A DNA stretch of 64,000 bases, from assembly GCF_023101765.2 (NCBI RefSeq), contig NC_064216.1:434001-498000 (forward strand), given 5' to 3'. Origin of the DNA: Spodoptera frugiperda (lineage: Eukaryota; Arthropoda; Insecta; Lepidoptera; Noctuidae). The notes under the pieces are model-generated. The model made no database searches. It was given only the letters and a program-made list of their open reading frames with translations, and was not told the origin of the DNA. Below are positions 10,204 to 21,141 of the stretch, piece by piece. The stretch's first letter is position 1. Every line of letters begins with the position of its first letter. The translations under genes and the position numbers were made by a program.

Positions 10204-13200
10204 ATGGATCAAATCTACATTTATGCGATGCAAGTTGTACTCGCTGTCGGTGTTACACTAGGTAAGATTCATTTTATTTTAAGATAAACGTAGTTGTGAT
10301 GACGGAAGCGCTCTGCATTTTCAATTCTATTTACATCTACTAATGGGAAAGGGCGACGAGGTGTGAATTTATAAGTATTGTTCAACTTTTTTCTGGACTC
10401 AACAAAACAAAACAACAAAAGGACTCCCGTTTTAAGTTAAGTTTTAATAATCCAATAAGAATACCACCACAACTACTTATGAAATTATATTAACTAAGCT
10501 CAATATTTGTAGTGTATAGCATAGTATTACATAAATAAATAAACAAAATGTTTAATAGTCTTTTGATTTATGAGTCACATGTCTAACCTCGGACTGTTTA
10601 GTACATTTATAAAAATAGGTTTCTGATAACTCTAAAAACGTTTTGCATAACCTGGTATTCTGTCCAGCGATCCTTTGCTTGACTTTAAAATGTGGGTCTT
10701 GTTACAGGTTCCCAAAGTTTAAACCAAAATGATAAGTATCATTGGATGTTCAGTATTGGTATGTAATTGTATGATTTATTGTTTTCTATTAATTTAATTA
10801 CACTTCAATTCACATTAATTCTTCAGTTGTTACTTGAAACTAAATCTGTTAAGTTTCATATCAAATGTTTCATTAATTGTATAATGATTTACATATAAAT
10901 GTAATAACTAAGTACTGTGATGAAAACATAAGATTTAAATAAATAAACAAGAATAAAGTTATGTTTTGGATTTTGTCTCACAAAAAAACCCCAAGCATAG
11001 CTCTCCATCACAGATATGAACATAAATTAATCACATAATAGGTTCTCAAGATCTTGAATATAAGTTTTTTACTGTAGGGTTTACTGTATATTTTATTGTT
11101 GCTAATGATAAATCAAAAATGTAACTACAACACTTAATAAGTAATAATAATTGTGTACTAACTTTTTCAGTGAGATATGTTGTTTATGACTTAACAATAA
11201 AGGGTACCAAGAACTTGAGCTCAATAGGATATGATATGTTAAACAAAAAAAGATGGTTGCACACACAACTGGTAGAAAATATAAATGTTGGTCCAATAAT
11301 CATTTACATTGGCTCAATTGTAATCTTATTGAGCAATAATGAGAAGATATTTTCTGAAGACTTCCTTTTGCTGTTCATCGCTTACTTGATCATACAATAT
11401 CCCGAATTGGTAAGTAACATTTTATATGTAACCTTTAAAATTAAAATGTTTATTGAGGCACTGTTTATAAACAATGCTTCCATTCAAATGTCTAACAACA
11501 GTTATCATTATGGGATGCTCACTTGAATAAAGCTTTTATTCCAAACAAGTATGTAACACAGTTCAAAACTACCTTTACAGTTTAATTTTAATTCATATTA
11601 GTTATTTGTTATTGTAGTAAAAACATGCTTTATTTTCAGGGAAGTACACCCCTATCTTCCATAAGCTATGGCGTAGGGATGGCGTGCAACTTCTACGAAG
11701 GATACCTCATGCACGTGATACCTTCAGACGGCGCCAACTTCGGTGGCTTCATTCAGAACGTCCAAGCTTTCGAAGCTCGCGAGGGCATTGTGGTGCCAGT
11801 CAGAAAGTTATTCATCATCATCACAAAGTCCATGTACAGCCCTCCAGATCTTCAACTGTTTAATAAAGAAAATAGACCCGACCTCTCAAAGCTGGAGTCC
11901 TGTTCGGTGAGAATCGGTGATTATTCCAAGGTTCGTCACATATTGACAAAGTGCAGTGTTAACTGTCGAGGGTGGCGTCTCAACAAACTAACAAACCTAT
12001 CTTTACTTCATTCCTTCCTCTTGTGAATTCTTTATGTATTGTATAACATGTATTAGGTAGGTAATGCAATGTTTTTAAGTCTTTTAGGTTTTCTTAAAGA
12101 TTTATCTGGTCGTCGTTTTTAATTTAATTAATTCATAAAATACTTCTCAGGGGCATCTTCCCTCTTTTCTGGACATTGATGATGCTGTGATGTTCCAGTC
12201 GCTGGAAGATCGCAGTAGGGATGTGGCAGGGATCAGGAACCGTAGCTACAAGAACACGGCGTACAAGATCCACCGGCAGCGCGGCCCCCCCGTCTACCTC
12301 GTGGCCGAGTGTGCTACACCTTTGTATACTTTATACCGAGTCATGGAAAACAAGGAGTTGTATGATGGTGAGTATGCTGCTCCTGTTACAACAATCCTGA
12401 GTAACTATTTTAATATCACACCACACGAAAGGTTTTCAACGCACTTAATAACTACTCTGGTGTTATTTTATTGTAACTTTCGTGAGACATACTAAATTCA
12501 TTATTATGTTATCGGCTTACTCACGTAATGTTTTGACGAGGAACTCGACTAGTTTCAAGCCATGCTGGAGGCTCATATTCATGAGCAGCATTACGCGACA
12601 CACGACGCGGCGATTGTCGCACTGCTACTCAGTAGCAGTGCGACAATGCATGGCTTGAAACTAGTCGAGTTCCTCGTCAAAACATTACGTGAGTAAGCCG
12701 ATAACATAATAATGAATTTACTCTGGTGTTGTCTGTTTTACTTGTTGGTGTTGTTGGTGGTATCTGGTTACCATCAATCTGTCTGCAAAATTTTGAATGA
12801 AATTATTTTTATAAGTCTTTGTAGTCTAGCCTAATTATTTTTATGGACACCAGAGGAGTTTCAAAGTGCGTTGACCACTGTAATCATGACGTTAGCGTGG
12901 TTTCTTTTAATTTAAAGAATTAAATAGTTCAATTTATTTGCAGACTTGGCCAAGGTGAATGTCCAAGATGTCTGTGACGACTTCTGTTCCACACTGTTGC
13001 GGCTTCTGGACAGGAGTTCAGAGTGCAGAGACCAGGTGGAACTAGTTCATTATGATGGTAAGTTGATGTACAATGAGAGTAAGGCATACAAGCCGAATTA
13101 ATACATGTATGGGGTTTCTGTCAAAAACCGAGATTGATGCACAGATTTTGAAATAAGAGTAGTAATATTTATATATATATATTTTTTTTTATGTTGCCCC

Positions 13201-13614
13201 ACATTAGGATTTTCTCCTGTGTCATGGTTGCGTTTACAAACATACAATTTCAAATGCACATGACACCCAGACCCGAAACAACAATTTGTGGATCACACAG
13301 AGTTGCTCCGTGCGGGAATCGAACCCGCTACCCGTTGCACGGCAGCCAGTTGCCCAGCCACCGCGCCAACCGTGCAGTGAATTTCGACTGTTAAGCATTA
13401 TCTGTACTTAATATTCTGTTTTCTTTTGGTTGCCGTCGCACTTTTATAACATACCTTGTTCAGGACTTTGGCTCTAAGAATATGTTGAATAATAATAAAT
13501 GGTCTAATTTTCTTCACAGATAGAGACCCGGAAGCGAACTTAGCAGATGTATTACTCAACAGAATACAACAGCTAGAACCAAGGTTTGAAGAGTTGATTA
13601 GTGTTAGAAGATAA
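10204..13614 (+). CDS. STING-like cyclic dinucleotide receptor, first tandem copy (STING1), 7 coding exons
   Basis: STING is an ER membrane dimer that binds cyclic dinucleotides and, in insects, drives antiviral signalling through Relish and autophagy. The coding exons are 10204-10261, 10708-10758, 11171-11409, 11640-11906, 12199-12367, 12944-13057 and 13520-13614, totalling 330 residues. Four hydrophobic segments fall at about residues 4-20, 32-46, 72-89 and 98-113. The ligand-binding domain starts near 117 with GVGMACNFYEGYL. By alignment with human STING, R220, Y222, N224, E242, T245, P246 and T249 match R238, Y240, N242, E260, T263, P264 and T267, while N133/F134 replace S162/Y163. It ends EELISVRR with no C-terminal tail carrying TBK1 or IRF3 motifs, as expected in insects. 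Residues 1-116 contain no cysteine. Exon 5 has an alternative in-frame acceptor at 12150. Confidence 0.9.
12464..12720. mobile_element. Palindromic MITE, copy 2 (STING1 intron 5)
   Basis: This is the longest of the three copies. The left arm starts TAACTTTCGTGAGACATACT, then GGCTTACTCACGTAATG and GAGGAACTCGACTAGTTTC. The right arm is the inverted counterpart through ACGTGAGTAAGCCG and ATAACATAATAATG. The centre holds a second nested hairpin, TGTCGCACTGCTACT against AGTAGCAGTGCGACA. A short direct repeat, ACTCTGGTGTT, flanks the element at about 12454 and 12720, a possible target duplication. Confidence 0.8.
13171..13384 (-). mobile_element. tRNA-derived SINE in STING1 intron 6
   Basis: On the minus strand the 5' head reads as a tRNA-like pol III promoter, with an A-box-like TGGCGCGGTGG (plus positions 13358-13368) and a B box GGTTCGATTCCCGC (13312-13325). 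The body and an A-rich end follow toward 13171. This fits the common lepidopteran SINE type. The orientation is opposite to STING1. Confidence 0.75.
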
Positions 13615-14645
13615 ACATACATTCACTTTTGTGAACTGTAATCAGAAAAAGTGAGATTAGGAAAAAAACTTGAAAAGTTTGCTTTTGTCTGAGTTGTGAT
13701 TAATGTTGACTTGATATCAAAGATAATGATTATTATTTGATTGTTAATTGATTTAAAAAAGTAGGATATAAAATAACTTCAAGATAAATTGTTAACAGAA
13801 TGTAGATACTACATAAAAATATGTAGGTGATTAGGTATGTATATTGATAATTTTGTATTAGACCTGAGGAACAGATTTCTAATCTATCAGCAGATAGTAG
13901 TGCATAAGTAGAAAGTATGACTACTACTTATTTTTTGCACTAGTCGCGTAAATCAATTTTCTGTTTAAAAATCGGTTTTTTAAAACAGTTTATATTTAAA
14001 AGTGATCAGATGTAGGTTAAGGGCTATGTTGTAAAGAAGCTAAATATTTGTGCCTTATATGTAAGATGCTTATAATATTAATCCGTACTTATACTGTGGA
14101 ACGAATGGAATTGTGAATAGTTAAAGATAATAATTATGATGGTTCTAAACATGTTGTTGTATTTTATAAGAAAATAGCTATACTTAATTAGTTATACATT
14201 TTATACTTGACTTATTTCACAAGTGAAATGATGGTAGAATCTAGTCTAATATTAGCCCCTATAGTTGTTATACTCTTTGATATAAAGAGTTGCACATAGT
14301 GTACAATGTTTGATACCAATTACCAAATAGGTTCAGTATATTTTGTTCCCAGTTAGTCATAATCTTCACGAGGAATACACTGTACTTGTTTGTTCCTATC
14401 TTATCTTTAATAAACGGATATGTAAAATAAGTAAGTACCTAAATTGTTTTGTTAGGTACCTACCTATTATTTATAAAATTATAAGTGCAAAAATGTGCGT
14501 ACAATATAATTTTGCTACAATAAATATATCAGATTTTTTTATAATATGTAATACTTATTTTATTTGGGAAACCTATTGTTGTTAAGATTACCTCAAATAA
14601 TTCTAGAAAAAGACATTTGAAACATGTTCCAAAGTGTTGTACAGT
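13615..14645 (+). other. STING1 3' UTR and spacer
   Basis: This is AT-rich sequence after the STING1 stop without a supported gene. The first canonical AATAAA on the plus strand is at 14409-14414, so the 3' UTR may be about 800 bp. Small open frames here look random. Confidence 0.5.
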
Positions 14646-14985
14646 TTTTTTTATATTAAATGGGCCGACGTTTGGCCACTATCTCACCTGATGGTATGTG
14701 ATGATGCGGCCTACGATGGAGCACGTCTGCCCATAAGTAACCTATTCACTCGGGCTTTGAAGACACCCAGGTTATACCCATCAGTAAATACAGACTCCGG
14801 CAAGGACTTCCTAGCACTTCCTAGCAGATCGTACAAGGAAGCTTGAAGAGAAACGCTTCGTGCGAGTGGGTGGGATATCCACCATGAAACGGTGACACCT
14901 CGCCGATTGTCTTGTGGTTCGATGATGGAAAGGACTAGGAGGAATCAAGTTGTGCAATTCCCCAGCACACTCTCCGAAATGTGAT
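14646..14985 (-). mobile_element. LINE 3'-end fragment, copy A (between the STING genes)
   Basis: On the minus strand this is the end of a non-LTR retrotransposon whose frame is broken. It begins after a T-run at 14645 and matches the copy at 15770-16230 over GGGCCGACGTTTGGCCACTA, the CACCCAGGTTATACCCATCAG region and CTCCGAAATG. Indels such as a repeated ACTTCCTAGC at about 14811 disrupt coding. Confidence 0.75.
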
Positions 14986-15265
14986 ATTGATATGATATAT
15001 TTATATCTGCAACATTGGAGGCCATAGAAGGCTTTTTGAGGATTGACCTCAGGGTAAACGTAGATTCACATAGTTTAGAACGTGGTTACTTCTTCTACTT
15101 CAGTCGAATAGACCTTTTTGTGTCGAAAAATGGTTCTTCCACGTGATATTTTGATGAAAAGGTTAATAATTGGATTTGTTCCATGTTCCAGGAAGGGGTT
15201 TTAAATTTTGTCTATGCTCTAAATAGTAAATACTACAGTCGTTGTCGTTGGTTGGTTATATGAAA
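14986..15265. other. Spacer upstream of the STING2 candidate promoter
   Basis: No gene, RNA or clear repeat is recognised. It lies between a LINE fragment and the TGTCA cluster that begins at 15266. Confidence 0.4.
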
Positions 15266-15454
15266 TGTCATTTTTTGTCATTGTCAAATTGTCAATGTCT
15301 CACAAAATAGAAACAAACCGGAGCGAGTGTTTTTCTAACTTCCTAACATGAAAATCGCAAGATTTTGTTTTATAAACATAGAAATGAGTTGACAGTGCTA
15401 TATAATTAAACATAATATATGTTATTAAATGGTTTAACAGCATAAAAAAAGTTG
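15266..15454 (+). promoter_or_regulatory. Candidate STING2 promoter and non-coding first exon
   Basis: Four TGTCA motifs lie within 15266-15294. They are followed by a stretch ending AAAAAAGTTG at 15454 and a good donor, GTAAGT, at 15455. A matching acceptor (CCCTTTACAG) ends at 16271, nine bases before the STING2 start codon. Together these suggest a 5' UTR exon ending at 15454 and an 817-bp intron that contains a LINE fragment. This is inference from splice motifs only; the transcript start is not known. Confidence 0.4.
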
Positions 15455-15769
15455 GTAAGTACATTCACATAGTTGAAAGAAAACAACAATAGAGGTTATT
15501 GATAAACAAAAAAAAAAAATGTTTAATATGTAACCTAAACTAATACATCTATATTAGTAACACAACGGAAATACACATGTCATGCTCAAAAAAATATAGA
15601 ATTTCTATTTATGAAGGAGGTTTAATTTTTTTTAGTCATGTTGTTTCTATTTGTTTATAAATTTTGATTCAAAATCCATACAAAACTGAATGTAACTGTA
15701 CCAAACTGTATGCATATGAACCACAACTCCACACTCTGCACAAAATATAATATTATTTCCTTAAACGTT

Positions 15770-16230
15770 GTTTTTTTTTTTTTTTTTTTACATTTAATGG
15801 GTCGACGTTTGACCGCTATCTCACCTGATGGTAAGTGATGATGCGGCCTACGGTGGAACGTCTGCCCATAAGCAACCTATTCACTCGGGCCTTGAAGACA
15901 CCCAGGTTATACCCATCAGGAAACACAGACTCCGGCAAGGAGTTCCACTCCCTAGCAGTTCGCACAAGGAAGCTTGAAGCGAAGCGCATCGTGCGAGTTG
16001 GTGGGATACTACCATGAAGCGGTGACGCCTCGCCGATTGTCTTGTGGTTTAATGATGAAAAACTAGGGGGAATCAAGTTGTGCAACACCCGGAAATACAC
16101 ACTCTCCGAAATGTATCCGGTATGAAAACGGAAAGGCTTGCGCCTGTGTTCAAAATTTTGAATCCACAAGCGCATCATCGTTGATGAGCTTCTTGGCACG
16201 CCTTTCAATGTGTTCGAGCGCATCTAGCTG
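15770..16230 (-). mobile_element. LINE 3'-end fragment, copy B, with residual reverse-transcriptase C-terminus
   Basis: On the minus strand a 135-residue open frame (16223-15816) encodes the C-terminal end of a non-LTR retrotransposon polyprotein of the CR1/Jockey type. It includes VYFRVLHNLIPPSFSSLNH, FLVRTAREWNSLPESVFP and NLGVFKARVNRLLMGR, a layout typical of these LINEs. A T-run marks the poly(A) end at 15770. Copies or parts of the family are at 14646-14985, 30404-30670, 45330-45474 (probably) and 62690-62830. It lies just upstream of STING2. Confidence 0.8.
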
Positions 16231-16280
16231 GCATTTTCTGCAAACTTCAATTAATCTGTTTCCCTTTACAGAAAATAAAA

Positions 16281-19200
16281 ATGGATCGGAACACATACAT
16301 CTATTTTATGCAAGTCTTATTTGTAGCTAGCATTACATTTGGTAAGTGATAAAAGAAGCTTCGCAATTATTATGAAACTAAATTACCTAGTGTTGCCTTT
16401 GTTTACAGTCTGTTTATATTATATGAAAAAGAAACAAAGATGCTTGTTTATAACATTAACAAGAGTTCTTTTTTGTTTTTCTTTTTGAGTATTTCATCAG
16501 TATCCTTAGTGCGAGCTTGCATTACGTAAAAAATAATCGAACAAGAGTTTTTAGCACTCTGGTTGATTGGTGTGTTTGAGCCAGTCAATCAGAGAACCAA
16601 ACGCGCACTCGTTTCGTTTTCATTCAGCATAAAGCAAACTCGTACTAAGTATAGATTTCTTGAATACTGTAATGTTTATAAATAAAGCTCTACTGTAACA
16701 TAATCCTATATTCTCAAGACAAAGTAGTTCATGGTAACATTAACTACTTTGGCCAGTTATCAAAAATAAATGATGTCATGGAACGTGAATTAATTCCAAA
16801 ACAATGGATGACTGTTGTCTTTACAAAATGTGAGATAAACAATTAAACATACTCAAATATCACATGTATCATAAACATTAGTATTTCAACTTGGTTGGCA
16901 GCATGGAGCTTCAAGATATTTATTGTTATTACTGGTACAACATTAATTTTAATTGTTCTATTACATCTTACAGCATCACAGAGCTTGGACTTGCGCAATA
17001 AGCAGACTTTGGCAATAAACATAGGTGAGTTCATACATTATTCAGGGGGTAAAGTATCCCATGACTTTTTGTGATATTTAACAGTTTTATAGCTGATTTA
17101 GAAGATTTTAGCTTTGGATTCATACATAATTTTATGTACTCACAAATAAAAACTAACCATGAAAAATATCAAATTTTTCTTTAAACAATTTATTATTTAA
17201 TTATTTAATGTTTTAATATAATACCTAGAATACCTCAAAATCACTACATTACATTCATACACAATTATGAGAAGATCAAGGAAATACTCTCATGTTGTTA
17301 TCTTTTTTTCAGCACGGTTTGTGCTGTATGTGTTGAGTGTCCGTGGATTCAGTGAAGCATGTGCAGTGCTATACGACTGCATCCATCGCCAGCGGCTGCC
17401 GGATGTACAGGTCCTGCAGAGGGCGCCCCTGCACAGGCACCACGTCATGATGGTCCTGGGGGCTGCCGCACTGCTGCTCACACATGAACAGCCAATCATC
17501 GATGAACGATTCATTTTCATCTTAATCGCGACCTTGATTGCCAAGTATCCGGAGATTGTAAGTACATTCTAACATTTATCTATAGTATTTAAAAAAATCT
17601 TTATCGGTACTTAGGTACTGTGTGCACTGCAATGGTCTAGTTGGAAAAGAATATGCTGAATAACATAGATATTCATTAATTAGACTTCAGTGACTTGGCC
17701 AATATTCAGTTTGCACATCCTCTTTCATCTACATATAGGATAACTGACCAGAAAGGAAGTAGTGTGAATTGTTGCGTACTATTTCTGAGTATCTCTTATA
17801 AAAGTTATGTTTTATGTTTCAGGATAGAAAATTAGACAAGAAAAAGACCGTTAACTATGGCGTAGGCATGGCTTGCAGCTACTTCGAGGGTTACCTCGTC
17901 CACGTGCTGCCTTCAGACGGCGCCAAGTTCTTCGGCTTCCTGGAGAATATCAAGATATATGAGAACAGAGAGGGGGTGGTGTTCCCGGTGAAGAAGCTGT
18001 TCGTCGTCGTCACCAAGTCGCTGTTCAGTCCCCCGGCGCTGGTGGAGTTCAACAAGACTGGTAGAGACGACCTGCCCAAACTAGAAGCCTGCAGTGTGAG
18101 CCCTATTTTCTATATTTATCGTCAACCCATTCGCGCAATCATATAGAGGCTTGATATATTATTATTGTGTTTTCCAGTCGTTAACGGAGATAGAGAAGGA
18201 TGTGGCGGGAGTTAAGAACCGCATCTACAGGAGCACGGCGTACAAGATCTACCGGCCGAGCGCGCCGCCCGTCTGTCTCTGCACCGAGGGCGGCACGCCT
18301 CTCAACACCCTGTACAGGGTCTTGAAGAACAGCGAGCTCTCTGAAGGTTAGAACAACTGTACTCAGTCATTATCATCAGCTCATTGTATCTGTCAGTAGT
18401 TTAGCTACAACTGTAAACATTTATATTAGGTACAACATTTCGTCATTCTAATTTTTTTCCTTCTATTCTTCCATATAACACCTCATCACATAGAGATCCT
18501 TTCAGCCTTAATCTTTAATATAACCCTTCGATATTGTATGATGTAACTGGTAACACTTTAACCTAACTTTCTAAATGTAATTAAACAAATAATTTAATAT
18601 AATACAGTAGAACTCCAATTATCCGAATTAATGGGGACCGGGACCCATTCGGATAATCAAATATTCGGATAATCGGATTTTTTTTTTAAATTGCCATTGA
18701 AGAGAATAAAAGCTACGTTTTCATATTGCACAATTTTTTTTATTGAATTAAATTGCGGGGGGAAGTCAGTGTAGACACAACGGCAAGTTAAGACAAGTCA
18801 AGTCAAGACTTGACGCGCAAACACTGGCTTCGCGGGGGGGGGGTCGTGAGAATAATTGGGGGGGGGGCGCACTTAGACATTTTTTGGACAATTTTTGTGA
18901 TTCGGATAATCGGCGATTCGGATAGTCGGAGTTCGGATAATTGGAGTTCTACTGTATTTTCAGAGCTGGCGGGTATCAACCGCGAGGAAATAGTGCACGA
19001 TTTCCTGACCACACTGCGGAAACTGATTACCAAGAGCCCGGAGTGTAGGGGCAAGTGTGAACTCGTATATTTTGACGGTAAGATAATAATTACCTAAGTC
19101 TAGCTATTGTGCAATGCTATTTCTTGCTATTGCTAGCTGCACCCGTGCGGTATCAACCGCTGCTCGACTCCCATTCATTGTAACGTGATGTTTTATAACC

Positions 19201-19591
19201 TATGGAGACACATTTTTTTTTGAGAGGGGAAAATCATCCAATGACTTCTCCCGCCTTGGGTGAGGCGGGAGGAAGTGTCAGACTCTTACTGACTAAAAAC
19301 CACCCCATTCCTTCCCCTGCTTTGAGCCGGAGCCCTGGTAACCTTGAACGTTGTCCGCAGCTCCGGATACCTATAGAAACACTGAAGTGTTTGATGAGGT
19401 AACTCAATTACTCTCAAGCTACTGGGGAGTTGTAGAGTGCATTTATATTTTGTTATTCAAATGTATAATTTGTTATAAAATATATGATTGTTGCAGATTC
19501 TAACAGAGACCTGAACCTAGCTGATGTATTGTTAGACAGGATCCGAGAACTGGAACCGAAATTTGAAGAAATCATTGCAAGACGGAGGTAG
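16281..19591 (+). CDS. STING-like cyclic dinucleotide receptor, second tandem copy (STING2), 7 coding exons
   Basis: The coding exons are 16281-16341, 16974-17024, 17313-17557, 17823-18095, 18178-18346, 18964-19077 and 19497-19591, giving 335 residues. Intron phases (1,1,0,0,1,1) and the lengths of exons 2, 5, 6 and 7 equal those of STING1, so the two arose by tandem duplication. Hydrophobic segments lie at about 5-20, 38-60, 83-97 and 103-117. The ligand domain has GVGMACSYFEGYL, so S138, Y139 and Y143 match human S162, Y163 and Y167. R225, Y227, E247, T250, P251 and T254 match R238, Y240, E260, T263, P264 and T267, but S229 replaces N242. The region between helices 2 and 3 has two cysteines absent from STING1. 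It ends EEIIARRR with no signalling tail. The exon 5 donor is GTTAGA. A poly(A) signal is at 19717. Confidence 0.9.
16342..16973 (+). other. STING2 intron 1
   Basis: This is AT-rich intron sequence without a recognised element. The acceptor ATCTTACAG lies at its end. Confidence 0.6.
18605..18954. mobile_element. pogo/Tigger-like non-autonomous element (MITE) in STING2 intron 5
   Basis: The element runs from CAGTAGAACTCCAATTATCC to the inverted end GGAGTTCTACTG and is flanked by TA on both sides (18603-18604 and 18955-18956). TA target duplication and this CAGTAGAACTCC terminus are typical of pogo/Tigger elements of the Tc1/mariner superfamily. Subterminal TTCGGATAAT motifs are repeated at both ends, and two G-runs lie inside. 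There is no transposase frame. Its right end is 9 bp from exon 6. Confidence 0.85.
19206..19400 (+). repeat. Interspersed repeat (ACTAAAAACCACCCC family), copy 2, in STING2 intron 6
   Basis: This is the best-kept of three copies. A T-run is followed by GAGAGGGGAAAATCATCC, a short palindromic CCCGCCTTGGGTGAGGCGGG, then ACTCTTACTGACTAAAAACC and GAGCCGGAGCCCTGGTAACC. Confidence 0.65.
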
Positions 19592-20140
19592 TCACTATTG
19601 TAACATAGTTTTATATATATTTTTTATATTGTGGTAAATCTATTTCAATGTCGATGATATTATGATGACTTTACGCAGTAAAACTGTGTATGTCTGTCGG
19701 TCTGTCTAAGAGACCGAATAAACAATAATGGCTACGATTGTTACATTTTCACGTCTTTATTATCATAATGTGGCATTGTAATGTCGACATTGTGCTTTTG
19801 TAATAAGATATACTCTATGTACGTACGTATAAGATATAATTTGAGACTGCGCAGTTGATGCAGTGGCTGATGCTATGTAACACGTCGATGGTTTGATTCC
19901 CGCACGGAACAACACTTTGGAACAAATCTACTAATGGTTGTTCCAAAACTAGAGGTTATGTTTATATGGAAGTATCTGTGAACATAAACTCCGTAGTCGT
20001 GTTGGCCACTCTTTCTTGAAAAGAGAATAAATATTCAACTTAGTGTGAAACATTCATCTCCTTTAGTCAAAAATTAATAATTAAAGATTATTTAAATATA
20101 AGGACGGAGTTTTCAGGCGTAAAATTTAGTGCCTAAGATC
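19592..20140 (+). other. STING2 3' end and SINE-like remnant
   Basis: AATAAA at 19717-19722 with a downstream T-rich stretch is the probable STING2 poly(A) signal, giving a 3' UTR of about 150 bp. At 19855-20040 a degraded tRNA-derived SINE on the plus strand keeps a B-box-like GGTTTGATTCCCGC (19890-19903) and matches the SINE at 13171-13384 in part. Confidence 0.55.
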
Positions 20141-20150
20141 TCTTAGCTCT

Positions 20151-21141
20151 TAGCCACTCTAACGTCCATGGATACTATAGTATCCAAAGTGACGAGTTCT
20201 GTTTAACTCCCTCTAGTTTAAAATACGGTCTTGTTTGGTGAGTTTTGACTGATTATCTATGCAGCTGAATAAATTGTTCGACGAAAAAATAAGACATGGC
20301 GTTGTAATATGCTTTGACAAACAAAATATAAATTTTTAAAGTTAGTTGACTCGTTTTTGAAGTGTTTTTGTGAGTTCCAACAATTATGTCGTAAATACTA
20401 CAGTTTTGTTTAATTTATCTTGCAAGTGTTATACATCAAAATAAACTAGAAGATTTGTGCTTTACGATGATGTACAAATATCACAGTTTTAGCTGATAAA
20501 TCTAGTCTAATTTTAACTTCAAACGATTGTTGTTTCGAAAAAAATGGCCGGTCTGGTGTTGGCCACTTTTAGTTTTGTTTATACATATTTTACATACTTT
20601 GCATTACAATAGTATATAAAATATCGAAATACATTTCGTAATAAGCAAAATAATACATTTTTCAAAGAGAAATATACTAAATTCATTGAAGATTCCATAA
20701 TAATGTCAATGTGTTCCTCAGGTTTTTTGATGTGTAAAATTACGAGTAGTGTTTTCTTTCGATTTAATTACAATACTTAGAGTTAACCGAATATAATCAT
20801 ATATACATCAAAAGAAAGGGTAATGAGTCTAGTTTGTTGTAAAAATATAAATATTTTATTGATAAAATATGCAATAGTTGTGCCGTATATTCTAAAAAGG
20901 TAGAAATAATTCTGTTTTTTTTTCTGTGTTTCATGTTTAACCCGTTTTATTGTATTTTAAAGATTAACTAAAGATTTTAAAATATCGTTAAGATTGATCG
21001 GTATTCTTCAATCTTTTTTTTGGTATTCTTTTCTTTATTCTAGGCATTACGGTTCAGTAGCTATATAGGTTTTTTGTTACGACGAACTTGCGAGTCGCGC
21101 GCGGTTCGGAAGCCGTGCGCGGCTGGACGCTAGAGTGGTTA
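20151..21141. mobile_element. Possible DNA element with short inverted ends
   Basis: An 18-bp inverted repeat with two mismatches joins 20151-20168 (TAGCCACTCTAACGTCCA) and 21124-21141. Just inside the left end is a perfect 16-bp palindrome, GGATACTATAGTATCC, at 20170-20185. No transposase frame and no target duplication were established, so the call is tentative. Confidence 0.35.

Noticed and set aside
13312..13368. A functional tRNA gene on the minus strand
   Set aside because: The A and B boxes are present but no complete cloverleaf was found, and the sequence continues into a SINE body, so it was called a SINE.
14646..16230. LINE copies A and B as the cause of the STING duplication by unequal crossing-over
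   Set aside because: Both copies lie between the two genes. Causing the duplication would need copies on the outer flanks, which are not seen.
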